DNA from: Caldimonas mangrovi
Lineage (GTDB): Bacteria; Pseudomonadota; Gammaproteobacteria; Burkholderiales; Burkholderiaceae_C
DNA: 64,000 nucleotides
NCBI RefSeq assembly: GCF_023721835.1
Contig: NZ_JAMKFE010000007.1
Span: 62,001-126,000, forward strand
Direction of reading: 5' to 3'
A program made the translations under genes and the position numbers. This document shows, one piece after another, positions 1 through 11,460 of the stretch. The stretch's first letter is position 1. The number at the start of each line of letters is the position of its first letter. The notes below the pieces were generated by a model. It saw only the letters and a list, made by a program, of their open reading frames with translations, was not told the DNA's origin and did not search any database.

Positions 1-164
1 GCACTGGCGTAGCGGTTGCGCAGGCGCCGACAGGCGGTCAGCCGTATCAGGATGCCGTCTGCGCCAACCACCCGATGTCGCGGCGAGGCCGCAGGAGGGC
101 CGGGTCCACCCGGCCCATGACGCACGCGCCTGCGCCCCACGACGTTCGGAGGAGGTGCCCAGTG

Positions 165-1142
165 ATGCAAGACCACCTGTGCGGGATGATCGGCGTTTCC
201 GACGCCTTTGCGCGCCTGAAGCAGCGCATCGAGCGGGCGGCACGCTACGACGTGCCGGTGCTGATCGAGGGCGAGACGGGCACCGGCAAGGACATCGCGG
301 CGCGTGCCCTGCACTATCACAGCGCCCGCGCCGACCACCCCTTCGTGCCGGTCAACTGCGGCGCGCTGCCCGAGACGCTGGTCGAGAACGAGTTCTTCGG
401 CCACCGGCGCGGCGCCTACACCCATGCCGTGGCCGACACCCCCGGCCTGCTGTGCGTGGCGAACGGCGGCACGCTGTTCCTCGACGAGGTCGATTCGCTG
501 CCGCTGAAAGGCCAGGCGATGCTGCTGCGCCTGCTCGAGGAACCGACCTACCGGCCGCTGGGCGGCGGCCGCGAGGTGTCTTTCGATGTGCGCGTGCTGG
601 CGGCGAGCAACCAGGACCTCGACCAGCTCGTGAAGCAGGGCCGCTTCCGTGGCGACCTCCTGTTTCGCTTGCGGCTCGTGGGCCTCAAGGTGCCGCCGCT
701 GCGCGAACGCGACGGTGACGCGGTGCTGCTCGCCGAGCACTTCGTGCGCAGCCTGGCGCGCCGCTACCGGCTGCCCGACCGGCCGCTGCACAGCTCGGCC
801 TGCACCTGGATCCGCGGCCACGCGTGGCCCGGCAACGTGCGCGAGCTGCAGCACTGGGTGTGTCGCGGCCTGCTGTTCGGCGACACCGACGAACTGCGGC
901 CGCTGCAGGAGGAAATCACTCCCGCCGACCTGGCCGCCGCCGGGGCGACGTCGTACCGCGACGCGCGCGCCCGCGCCATCGAGTCCTTCGACCGGCACTA
1001 TCTGTGCGAGCTGATGCGCCGGCATGGCGGCAACATCACGCACGCGGCCCGCGAAGCGGGCAAGGAACGCCGAGCACTGGCACGGCTGCTCAAGCGCTAC
1101 GCGCTCGACGCGACCAGCTTCAGGGGTCACTCGGCTCACTGA
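165..1142 (+). CDS. Stand-alone sigma-54-type AAA+ transcription activator (no receiver domain)
   Basis: This 325-residue protein has the AAA+ domain of a bacterial enhancer-binding protein and a Fis-type helix-turn-helix at about 280-312. The Walker A motif GETGTGKD lies at 36-43 and the Walker B segment GGTLFLDEVD at 101-110. There is no N-terminal sensory or receiver domain, so activity may be set by level or by a partner. The ATG at 165 is preferred because GGAGGAGGT lies at 148-156; an in-frame GTG sits just before it at 162. The sigma-54 contact loop, normally GAFTGA, reads GAYTHA (83-88), so contact with sigma-54 may be changed or lost. It lies directly upstream of the eCIS operon and is its most likely regulator, which is inference from position. 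I see nothing clear in bases 1-164. Confidence 0.85.
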   Translation: MQDHLCGMIGVSDAFARLKQRIERAARYDVPVLIEGETGTGKDIAARALHYHSARADHPFVPVNCGALPETLVENEFFGHRRGAYTHAVADTPGLLCVANGGTLFLDEVDSLPLKGQAMLLRLLEEPTYRPLGGGREVSFDVRVLAASNQDLDQLVKQGRFRGDLLFRLRLVGLKVPPLRERDGDAVLLAEHFVRSLARRYRLPDRPLHSSACTWIRGHAWPGNVRELQHWVCRGLLFGDTDELRPLQEEITPADLAAAGATSYRDARARAIESFDRHYLCELMRRHGGNITHAAREAGKERRALARLLKRYALDATSFRGHSAH

Positions 1143-1447
1143 ACCCCGCGGGGCGCGGCCCACTCGGGCCGTGTGACGATGCAACGGCCGCGCGGCCCGC
1201 CAGCCCGCGCCCCCCCTCATCGCCGACGTGGCATGGCGCCCCCGGGCTCCCGGTTCGCCACGCGCGCTTTCATGTGCCATTGCGGGTCACGCGGCACCCA
1301 CGCCCGGGTCATGTGCGACCCGGTCGTGCCCGCAGGGGCGTCGTTGCGTCGAACAGGCCTGCGACGGCACCCGCCGCCGGGTCGCCCGTACCCCACCCGC
1401 CCAACAGGCTTGCCTTGCAAATCAAGGACTTGCGTGGTTTTTCGGGG

Positions 1448-1463
1448 TGGCACAAGTCGTGCG
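1448..1463 (+). promoter_or_regulatory. Candidate sigma-54 (-24/-12) promoter of the eCIS operon
   Basis: The sequence TGGCACAAGTCGTGCG has GG (1449-1450) and GC (1461-1462) separated by exactly 10 bases. It matches the sigma-54 consensus (TGGCAC, five bases, TTGC) except for one T. It stands alone in the 332-base gap between the activator gene and the first operon gene; I see nothing else in that gap. The predicted transcription start is about 1474, only a base or so before the ATG at 1475, so the first gene would be almost leaderless. Confidence 0.5.
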
Positions 1464-1474
1464 AAAGCTCACGC

Positions 1475-1762
1475 ATGAGCATGAGCCCCTTGCTGCCCTC
1501 TTCGCCGTCCGAGGCCGACGCCGAGAAGGTCGCGCGCGAAATCCTGGCCTACCTGGCCCGGCGACCGACGGCGTGCGACACGCTGGAAGGCATCCTGCAA
1601 TGGTGGCTGCCACGCATCCGGCTCGAAGACGCGACGGAAACGGTGGAAAGCGCGCTCGTGCTGCTGGAGCACCAGGCCTTGATCGACCGCGTTCCGATCC
1701 CGGCGGGGGCGACCATGTATTGCCGCCGCCGCAGCGATGCCCCGGGGAGCAAGGCGCCATGA
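1475..1762 (+). CDS. Small winged-helix-like protein, first gene of the eCIS operon
   Basis: This 95-residue protein is mostly helical, with a pattern such as EILAYLARRPTACDTLEGIL followed by a second helix and a basic tail YCRRR, suggesting a compact winged-helix fold. I do not recognise a named family. Small helical proteins of this kind occur beside the AAA+ ATPase in other eCIS loci. The stop overlaps the ATG of the ATPase gene (ATGA), so the two are translationally coupled. No Shine-Dalgarno sequence precedes the start, in line with a near-leaderless message from the sigma-54-like promoter; a second ATG lies two codons downstream. Function is unknown; DNA binding or an ATPase adaptor role are both possible. 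Confidence 0.65.
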   Translation: MSMSPLLPSSPSEADAEKVAREILAYLARRPTACDTLEGILQWWLPRIRLEDATETVESALVLLEHQALIDRVPIPAGATMYCRRRSDAPGSKAP

Positions 1763-3968
1763 ACCTGCCCGACCCTCCCGCCCGGCTCAAGCGCCGGCGC
1801 GCCCCCCGCGACGGCGGTGAAGCGCCCATGGCGAGCAGTGCGGCCGCAGTCGCCGCCGGGTCGGCCGCCGCCCCCCTCGATGCGCCGGCGGTCGTCGCCG
1901 CCACGCTGGCCGTGCTCGACCGGTTGCTCGCGGTGGCCGTGGACAAGACGGCACGCCTGCTCGGGCCGGCCACGTTGCTCGATCCCTGGCGCGGCATGCA
2001 TCTGGATGTGGAAGACGTGCGGCGTGCGCTGCGCGGCGACCGGGTCGCGGCACTGCACGAGAGCGATGCCGCGTTCGCGGTCGGCGGCGATGCGGCGGCC
2101 GCGCTCGCCGCACCGATCCTCGCGTCGCCCGTTCTGGCCGGCGTCGTGCACGGCGCGGCGCTCGACCCCGTCGACGTCGCGATTGCTGTCGTCGTGCTCG
2201 CACCCCACGTCGACCTGCGCTACGAGCGCATCTACGGCTACCTGCAGGACGACATCCAGTGTCGGCAACCCGCGCCGGACCTGATCGCCAACCTGCTCGG
2301 CGGCTCGCCGGCCGGGCGGCTGCAGGTGTTGGAGCGATTCGAGCCGGGTGCGCCGCTGATGCGCGCACGCGTGCTGCAGGCCGGTGGCGCCGGCGTCGCG
2401 GCGCCGGGGCTGGGGCTGGGCTTGCGCCTGAGTGCCCCCTGGCTCGCCGCACTGACCCGGTCCCCGGCGCAGGCCGCAGCGCCCCGCGCCGAGCGGCCGG
2501 CGCTCCATGCCGCGCCTTCCGAGGTGGCGGCCCAGGTCGGCCGCATCGTGCACGAGGCCCGCGCGCATGCCGAGCCGGTGCGGCTGATGCTGCAGGGGCC
2601 GGACGGCGCCGGCAAATTCGATCTGGCCCGGTACATCGCCGGCGCAGCCGGCCTGACACTGCGCGTCGTCGACCTGCGGGCCTGCGCGTCGGCGGAAGAA
2701 CTGCGCGCCGTGGTCGACGCCGAGACGCTCGCAGCTCGGCTGCAAGGCGGCCTGCCCTACCTGCACGGCGTGGCCCGCATGAGTGCCCACGACCCGCAGT
2801 TGCCACGCCTGCTGCAAGACCTGCTGGCGGCCCCCGGCGTGGCCTTCGTGCTGTCGCTCAATGCCCCGCTGCCGTGCGTCGGCGCACGAGCGGTGTCCGT
2901 CGACCGCATCGAGCTGCAGTGGCCGGACGCCGAACTGCGCCTGCACTGCTGGGACGAGGCTCTCACCGAGCGCGGCCTCGCCGTGCCGCAGGATCAGTTG
3001 TCCTCGGTGTCCACACGCTTCGCGCTCAGCCGCGCGCAGATCCGCCAGGCGGCGGCCGACCTGGAGCGAGAGCTGCGCCTGCGCGGCGGCCCGTCCACCG
3101 TTGCTGCCAGCGACCTCGCGGCCGCTGCACGCCGGCTGTGCGGCGACGAACTTGCACGCCTGGCACAGCGTATCCGGCCGGCCGCCGGCTTCGAGGCCCT
3201 GGTGGCGGCCCCGGAAGTGATTGCGCAGCTGCGCGAGATGTGCACGCGCGTGGCCCTGCGCGACACGGTGCGCCGCTGGTGCGGCGACGGCGTGCATCGC
3301 CGCGCGAACGGCATCAACGCGCTGTTCGCCGGCCCCTCGGGGACCGGCAAGACGCTGGCGGCCGAAATCGTCGCCCATGCGCTCGAGCTCGACCTGTTCC
3401 GCATCGACCTGTCGGCGGTGGTCAGCAAGTACATCGGCGAGACCGAGAAGAACCTCGACCGCGTCTTCGCGGCCGCCGAGCACGCCAACGCGGTGCTGTT
3501 CTTCGACGAGGCCGAGGCGCTGTTCGGCAAGCGCAGCGAGGTGAAGGACGCGCACGACCGCTACGCCAACATCGAGATCGCCTACCTGCTGCAGAAGATC
3601 GAGCAGTTCGACGGCGTGGCGATCCTGGCGACCAACCTGAAGCAGAACCTCGACGACGCCTTCACCCGGCGGCTGACGTTCTGCATCAACTTCGCGTTCC
3701 CGGAAGAGGCCGAACGGCTGCGGTTGTGGCAGACGCTGTGGCCGGCGGCAGCGCGGCGCACCGACGAGGTCGACTTCGCCGTGCTGGCACGCGACTACAA
3801 GCTCTCCGGCGGCAACATCCGCAACGTCGTCACCGCCGCGCTCTACCTCGCGGCCGCCGACAACGGCCCGGTCACCCGCGAGCACCTGCTGCACGCGACG
3901 CGGCGCGAATACCAGAAGTTCGGCAAGACCCTCGGTCCCGTGCCTGCCACAGGCGAACGGAGGGCGGC

Positions 3969-3972
<4 letters not shown>
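1759..3972 (+). CDS. eCIS AAA+ ATPase with two ATPase modules
   Basis: This 737-residue protein corresponds to the AAA+ ATPase found in nearly every eCIS locus (Afp15/Pvc15 type), thought to act in particle assembly or cargo loading. The C-terminal module has Walker A GPSGTGKT (525-532), Walker B VLFFDEAEALFGKR (579-592) and a downstream arginine-rich segment DDAFTRRL that may supply the arginine finger. The N-terminal half (about 1-460) has a second P-loop-like motif, GPDGAGKF, near 279-288, which lacks the usual Thr/Ser after Lys and is probably inactive. The start at 1759 overlaps the previous stop and follows GGGGAG at 1744-1749. The stop overlaps the next ATG. Cytoplasmic. Confidence 0.9.
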
Positions 3973-6032
<2,060 letters not shown>

Positions 6033-6096
6033 AGCCGCTCGCGTCGCACCGCCGACCGCCGAGACGGTCTTGTGCCATGGCCGGAGGGGGAGCGCC

Positions 6097-8262
6097 ATGA
6101 AGCGCGGGCGGACATCGGCCGGCACCGACGTGGATCACGACGGCATGCTGTCGCGCCGCGAGGCAGCGCCGGGCGTGAATCCGGCGCGGGAGGCAGCGAC
6201 CGGCAGTGCGGGCAACCGCGCGCGCAGCGGCGCGATGAACGGCGCACGGCTGGATCCGCAGGTGCGCGCCGACATGGAAGCGCGCTTCGGCACGGACTTC
6301 GGCGATGTGCGCGTGCATGACGACGGCGAGGCGCATGCATGCGCTGCAGACCTCGGCGCAAGGGCCTTCACGGTAGGCCACGACATCGCGTTCGCGCAAC
6401 ACGCGTATGCACCGCACTCCGCGACCGGCCGCCGGCTGCTGGCGCACGAGCTGGCCCACGTGGTGCAGCAGCGCCGCGGCGGCCCCACGCCCGCGCTGTC
6501 GCAACAGGCACCGCACGAGCAGGCGGCCGATGCCGCGGCCGATCAGGTCGCGGCCGGTGCCACCGCCGTGCACGTGGAAGGCGGCACCGCCGTCGGCGTG
6601 GCGTGCGCCCCCGTGCCCAAGGCCGATGACCCCGACACCGCGCGTCGCCGCGAAGTGATGGAGCGCGAAGCGCAGGAACGCCAGGCCCGGCAGCAGGCAC
6701 GCGAGCAGGCGCATGCCGAGCTGGTGCTGGCGCTGCTCGCGTTTCGCCGCCACGAATACCGCTTCGGGCACTGGTACGCACGCATGGCGGCGCTGGAGCC
6801 GGGCGTGGTGTGGTCGGCGACCATGCGCCTGCTCGGGCCCTATGGCTTCGGCATGGCGTGCAAGGTCAGTTCCGGCGGTGTCGGCGAATACCTCAAGGAG
6901 TTCGACTTCGCCGTGTCGATCTGGGCCCAGGCCACGCGCTATCGCTACCTGAAGCGCGGTGCGCTCAGCGTGCCCATCTTCGACCCGGAAGGCGAGGAGG
7001 CGCGGCAGAACGAAGTCATCCTCGACGAGTTGCCCGACGGCACCGGCTACATCGGTCGCCGGCGCGACTTCCTCGCCGTGCAGGACGCGCAGATCAAGGA
7101 GCGCAACGCGCGCGTGGCGGAGAACATCGCCGCCAACGTCTTCGGTGCGGTGGGTTGGGGCCTGGACGGCGAAGAGGGCTCGGAAGCGGGCGCCGCGCTG
7201 GGCGATGTGGTCTTCAATGCGCCCGGCCGGGGGGGCCGCAGCCGCCCGCGCAAGCGGGGCACGGGCCGCGGGGGACGCGGCGGGCGCGGCTCGGGCCGTT
7301 CGGGCCGCGTCGTCAGGCCGCGCGCCGTCGGCAAGTCGGCGGGCTCCGCCTCCACGGCCGGCGCCGCGCAGGCGGCACAAGCCGCGCAGGCCGGCGTGGC
7401 GCCGGTCCTCGCGCCGGCAGCGGGCAGCGGCACGCCGGCCGTGGCCGCAGATCCGCTGGTCGCGGTGCCGATCCAGGGCCGCAAGAAAGGGGTGTTCTTC
7501 CGCCAGGGCACACCGGAATTCGGCAAGCATGCCGGCACCGCCACCCGCGCAGGCCAGCCCAAGTCGCCGCCTTCGCGCACCCATGTGGTGATGCCGGAGA
7601 GCCAGGCGCGTCAGCTCGGGTTTCGAGCGGAGGGCGAAGCGCCCACCAGTGCCATCGAGCCGCGCCGCATCGGCGGCCTGCAGGTCGAGTCCGCCGGTGC
7701 GGGCCGCCAGACCGGGCACCCCATCACCGCACGCACCAGCCGGCAAGCCGGCCGCAGCACAGGCTCCAGCCTCGAAGCGCCGCGCAAGAACAAGGCCGCT
7801 CAGCATGGCTTCGACCGCACCATCAAGGCCGACATCGCGCAGTCGCAGGGCCACAACGCCCTCATCGACGGTGGCGAGCTCGGCGTCCTGCGCCCCAACA
7901 ACGTCAGCACGCCGGGGGTCGATTCCATCACCGCGGTGATCGACGGCAACGGCAACGCGCGCATCTATCTCAACGACTTCACCACCCCCGGCACTCGCAA
8001 GGGCCCCAAGCCGACGCACGACAAGTGGCGCCGCGAGTTGCTGGATGCGACGGCACCCGGCCGCATGGATTTCGGGGGCCGCAAGATCGGCGGCGTGGCG
8101 GTCGAGGACTCGATCCGCCGGGCCATCGCAGCCAACGAGGTCTACGTGCGGCCGGTGAAGGTGTCGCTGCCGGACCAGGCGGCGCCCGGGGCCACGCCCA
8201 CCGGCGGCACCGCCGCGCCGACCGTCGAGCTGGGCAAGCTCATCCGCTTGAAGCAGCCATGA
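6097..8262 (+). CDS. eCIS core (DUF4157) protein 2 with unassigned C-terminal domain
   Basis: This 721-residue protein starts at the ATG following GGAGGGGGAG (6083-6092). The eCIS core domain (about 50-145) contains RFGTDFGDVRVH and LLAHELAHVVQQ, HExxH at 117-121. A helical region (about 185-350) follows, then a Gly/Arg-rich linker near 375-405, and a C-terminal domain from about 499 to 690. That domain has the landmarks MPESQA, GGELGVLRP, PGVDSITA, IYLND, KPTHDKW and RMDFG, and is clearly homologous to the C-terminus of the next gene product. The layout (core, linker, C-terminal module) is that of an eCIS-associated toxin. The activity of the C-terminal module is unknown to me. No immunity gene is evident. 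Confidence 0.8.
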   Translation: MKRGRTSAGTDVDHDGMLSRREAAPGVNPAREAATGSAGNRARSGAMNGARLDPQVRADMEARFGTDFGDVRVHDDGEAHACAADLGARAFTVGHDIAFAQHAYAPHSATGRRLLAHELAHVVQQRRGGPTPALSQQAPHEQAADAAADQVAAGATAVHVEGGTAVGVACAPVPKADDPDTARRREVMEREAQERQARQQAREQAHAELVLALLAFRRHEYRFGHWYARMAALEPGVVWSATMRLLGPYGFGMACKVSSGGVGEYLKEFDFAVSIWAQATRYRYLKRGALSVPIFDPEGEEARQNEVILDELPDGTGYIGRRRDFLAVQDAQIKERNARVAENIAANVFGAVGWGLDGEEGSEAGAALGDVVFNAPGRGGRSRPRKRGTGRGGRGGRGSGRSGRVVRPRAVGKSAGSASTAGAAQAAQAAQAGVAPVLAPAAGSGTPAVAADPLVAVPIQGRKKGVFFRQGTPEFGKHAGTATRAGQPKSPPSRTHVVMPESQARQLGFRAEGEAPTSAIEPRRIGGLQVESAGAGRQTGHPITARTSRQAGRSTGSSLEAPRKNKAAQHGFDRTIKADIAQSQGHNALIDGGELGVLRPNNVSTPGVDSITAVIDGNGNARIYLNDFTTPGTRKGPKPTHDKWRRELLDATAPGRMDFGGRKIGGVAVEDSIRRAIAANEVYVRPVKVSLPDQAAPGATPTGGTAAPTVELGKLIRLKQP

Positions 8263-8271
8263 GGGCACGCC

Positions 8272-11200
8272 ATGGCTGACACAAGCTCCATCCGCGCTGC
8301 ACCGGGCCCGCAAGGCGGACGCCCGGCGCGCCGCACACCGGCTGCGCGCCACGGCGCAGGCGCCGCGGGCGCCCTGGAACAGGCCGTGGCGCCGGCCTGC
8401 GCCGGCGGCAACCTCGCCATCGGCCAGGCGCTCGGCGCCGGCGCACCGCTGGACGACACCATCCGCCAGGAGATGCAGGCACGCTACGGCGCCGACTTCT
8501 CGCAGGTGCGCGTGCACGCCGGGCCGGCGGCAGCCAGCTCGGCCGACGCCCTGCACGCCAATGCCTATGCCGTGGGCCGCGACATCGTGTTCGGGCCGGG
8601 ACGCTATGCGCCGCACACGCGCGAAGGCCGGCGGCTGCTCGCGCATGAACTCGCGCACGTGGTGCAGCAGTCGCGCGGCGGCCCGCGGCCGGCGTTCGAC
8701 CCACAGGCGCCGCACGAGCAGGCGGCCGACCGCGCGGCCGATGCGGTCGCGAGCGGCAGCGGAACGGTCGCGGTGGAGGGCGCCACCGGCGTGGGCGTCG
8801 CGGCCGACATCAAGGGCTGGTTCTCAAAGAAGTACGAAGGCGCGTCGCAGCTCGTCGACGAGGCCAAGGAGATGGTGCCCGACGAAGTGCGCGAGGTCGC
8901 CGGCGACGCGCTCGACCTGGCAGGCGACGCCGTGGACGTCGCGGTCGAATACGCCCCGTATGCGGCCGGCCCGGTGGTGGGCAACGTCGTCGACTTCCAG
9001 CGCGCGGTGATCACCGACATCAAGGAAGAGATCACCGGTGTCGACGACCCCGAAGCCCTCGGCGTGCGCGAGACGGCGGCCCGCAAGGTCGACTTCGCGG
9101 TCGGCGTCAGCAAGGGCGCCGTCTCGCAGGTCACCGACCTGGCCGACACCGTGGTGTGGGCCGGCTCCGAGCTGCGCGATGCGAAGAACACGGTGGTCGA
9201 GAAAACCGCCGAAGTGGCCGGCATCGACCCCGAGACCGCGAAGACCGTGGCCCGCGTCGGCAGCGTGCTGGTCGCTCCGTTCGCGCCGCAAGCCCTGCTG
9301 GCCGACGCGCTGGGCGGGGCCAACGACGCGATGAAGGAGGCCGGCTGGGTCGATGAACAGGGCAAGGCCAGCCTGACGACGCAGGTGCAGGACCTCTACG
9401 ACTACGCCGGCGACAAGGTGCTCGAGGTCATCGACGCACCGAAGAAGGAAGCGGACGACAGCCTCTTCACCCAGCGCGAGAAGGGTGAACTGCTGGGCGC
9501 CGTCGGCATCCAGGTGGCCGGCGCCTTCGTCGGCGCGACCGAGGTGAAGGTGGGCCTGGCCGTGGTCGGCGCGCTCGGCGGCATCCGCGGCATCGTCGAG
9601 ACGATGCGCGCCCACCCGAACGACTTTCACACGCAGCCGTCGTTCTGGTCCGGGCTGCTCACCACGGCGCTGTCCATCGTCGGGCTCAAGGGCAAGGGCG
9701 CGTCGAAGAAGATCATCGACATCGCGCTGAAGTGCGGCGCGCTGGCGCAGGTGGTGCCGCACCTGTGGCAGCTGTACAAGGACTACAACGACACGGAGTT
9801 GCAGGCCGACCCCGAGCGCTACGAGCAGACGCTGAAGCGAGATTTGAACGCGGTAGTCCGGGCGGTGGTCGACGTGGTCGTGATGATCATCCGCAACGGC
9901 GCCGCCGGCAAACCGACGCCCAAGTACAAGGGCGGGCCCCCGAAGGGCGGCCCGGTGGGCGACGTCGGCAGCGAAGGCGGCGTGCCGAAGGCACCGGCGG
10001 CAAGCGCAGCCGACGCCGGGGGGGCCACGCCCGGCCCGGCCAACGAGACCGCCACTGTCGCGAAGCCGCCTTCGGCCACGGCACTGAAGAAGGCCGACCT
10101 GCGCGCCCAGGGCGCCAAGCGCAAGGCAGACACCGCCGATGCGCGCGCCAAGAAGGCCGAGGACTCGGCCGCGGCGCGCGAGGCGGCGTCGCAGAAGGCC
10201 AAGGCCCGGGCCGACGAGCAGCGGGCCCGCGCCGAGAAGAACGCGCAGACGCTGCAGGACAAGCGGGCCAAGGCCGACGAGAAGGCCCAGGCGCTGGCCG
10301 AGGCGCAGCAGAAGGCCGCGGCCAACGGCGGCGACGCGAAGGCAAAAGCCAAGCTCGACAAGGCGGCCCTGGCGGCCGACAAGGCCGCGGCCGACGCCCG
10401 CACCAAGGCCGAGAACGCCGGCAAGCGTGCAGACTCGGCGCGTGCCAAGGCCGACACTGCCGACGCCAAGGCCGCCGCCGCCGAGCAACGCGCGCAGGAC
10501 GCCCGCGCCCAGGCCAACGACGCCCGTGCCAAGGCCAAGCAGGCCGAGAGCAAGGCCCAGACCGCGAAGGAAAAGGCCCAGGCCCTGCGCGGCCCGGACG
10601 ATCCGCAGGCCTCTTTCGCCGACCTCAGCGACCCGGCGCATGCCTCGCCGTCGAGCGGCCCGGCCTTCAAGCCGAATGCCGAGCCCATCGTGTGGGTGCG
10701 CACCGGCAAGGGCAAGCAGCGCTGGAGCTACGTGCCCGAAGGCGACAAGCGCTTCGGCAAGGGCGAGGGCGTGGCCATGCCGAAGAGCCAGGCCGACGAC
10801 CGCAACTTCACGCCGGCCGGCGAGGCGCCCAAGATCGTTCCGATCACGCCGCGCACTGGCGCGAACGGCCGGCCGGTGGAATCCACCGGCGCCGGCGGGC
10901 GCCGCGGCTCGCGCTACGCGAGCGCGTCGGCCAAGGACCCGCGCGCGGTGACCGAAACCTCCATCCGGCCCGACACCAACGAGAACCAGGCCTACAACCG
11001 CCACCTCGACACCGGCGAATTCGGCATCCTGCGGCCGCAGGGCTCCAATGCGCCTGGCGTGGATTCGATCACCGCGCGCATCGAGTTCGACGCGCAGGGC
11101 CGGCCGGTGCGCGCGACGATCTACCTCAACGACGTCACCACGCCCACCGCAGCCAAGGGCGCCAAGCCCTCGCATGCCAACTGGCAGCAGGAGCTGGCCG

Positions 11201-11460
11201 GCGCGATCGATCCCAAGGCGCCGCCGGGGCAGCGCATGGACTTCGGCGACCCGGCCATCGACGCGGTGGTGCGCAAGGCGGCGGCCGACGGCAACGTCTA
11301 CATCCGCGTGGTGCGCACCGAGCCGACCGCCGCCGGCCACCAGTCGGTCACCATCGACCCGGCCGAAACCTTCCGCGCCGGCCCGGTGACGGTGCCGCGG
11401 CTGCCCAACGTGGCCGAGGTGCGCGACGGCGAGCGCGAGGACGAGGAGGCGGCGCCATGA
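8272..11460 (+). CDS. eCIS core (DUF4157) protein 3 with long Ala/Lys coiled coil
   Basis: This 1062-residue protein is the longest of the three core-domain proteins. The DUF4157 domain (about 55-150) has LLAHELAHVVQQ with HExxH at 125-129. A long mostly helical region with amphipathic segments (about 180-560) follows, then a highly repetitive Ala/Lys/Asp/Glu coiled coil at about 604-773 with recurring AKAD and KAKAD units. From 836 to about 1015 comes a domain homologous to that of protein 2 (MPKSQA, TGEFGILRP, PGVDSITA, IYLND, RMDFG). It may be a large cargo, or its coiled coil may run along the tube lumen as a tape measure, since no other tape-measure candidate is seen. The stop overlaps the next ATG. 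Confidence 0.8.
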   Translation: MADTSSIRAAPGPQGGRPARRTPAARHGAGAAGALEQAVAPACAGGNLAIGQALGAGAPLDDTIRQEMQARYGADFSQVRVHAGPAAASSADALHANAYAVGRDIVFGPGRYAPHTREGRRLLAHELAHVVQQSRGGPRPAFDPQAPHEQAADRAADAVASGSGTVAVEGATGVGVAADIKGWFSKKYEGASQLVDEAKEMVPDEVREVAGDALDLAGDAVDVAVEYAPYAAGPVVGNVVDFQRAVITDIKEEITGVDDPEALGVRETAARKVDFAVGVSKGAVSQVTDLADTVVWAGSELRDAKNTVVEKTAEVAGIDPETAKTVARVGSVLVAPFAPQALLADALGGANDAMKEAGWVDEQGKASLTTQVQDLYDYAGDKVLEVIDAPKKEADDSLFTQREKGELLGAVGIQVAGAFVGATEVKVGLAVVGALGGIRGIVETMRAHPNDFHTQPSFWSGLLTTALSIVGLKGKGASKKIIDIALKCGALAQVVPHLWQLYKDYNDTELQADPERYEQTLKRDLNAVVRAVVDVVVMIIRNGAAGKPTPKYKGGPPKGGPVGDVGSEGGVPKAPAASAADAGGATPGPANETATVAKPPSATALKKADLRAQGAKRKADTADARAKKAEDSAAAREAASQKAKARADEQRARAEKNAQTLQDKRAKADEKAQALAEAQQKAAANGGDAKAKAKLDKAALAADKAAADARTKAENAGKRADSARAKADTADAKAAAAEQRAQDARAQANDARAKAKQAESKAQTAKEKAQALRGPDDPQASFADLSDPAHASPSSGPAFKPNAEPIVWVRTGKGKQRWSYVPEGDKRFGKGEGVAMPKSQADDRNFTPAGEAPKIVPITPRTGANGRPVESTGAGGRRGSRYASASAKDPRAVTETSIRPDTNENQAYNRHLDTGEFGILRPQGSNAPGVDSITARIEFDAQGRPVRATIYLNDVTTPTAAKGAKPSHANWQQELAGAIDPKAPPGQRMDFGDPAIDAVVRKAAADGNVYIRVVRTEPTAAGHQSVTIDPAETFRAGPVTVPRLPNVAEVRDGEREDEEAAP

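Noticed and set aside
1228-1758. Upstream extension of the ATPase frame to 1228
   Set aside because: The extension covers the intergenic promoter and the small first gene in another frame. The ATG at 1759 has a Shine-Dalgarno sequence and an ATGA overlap.
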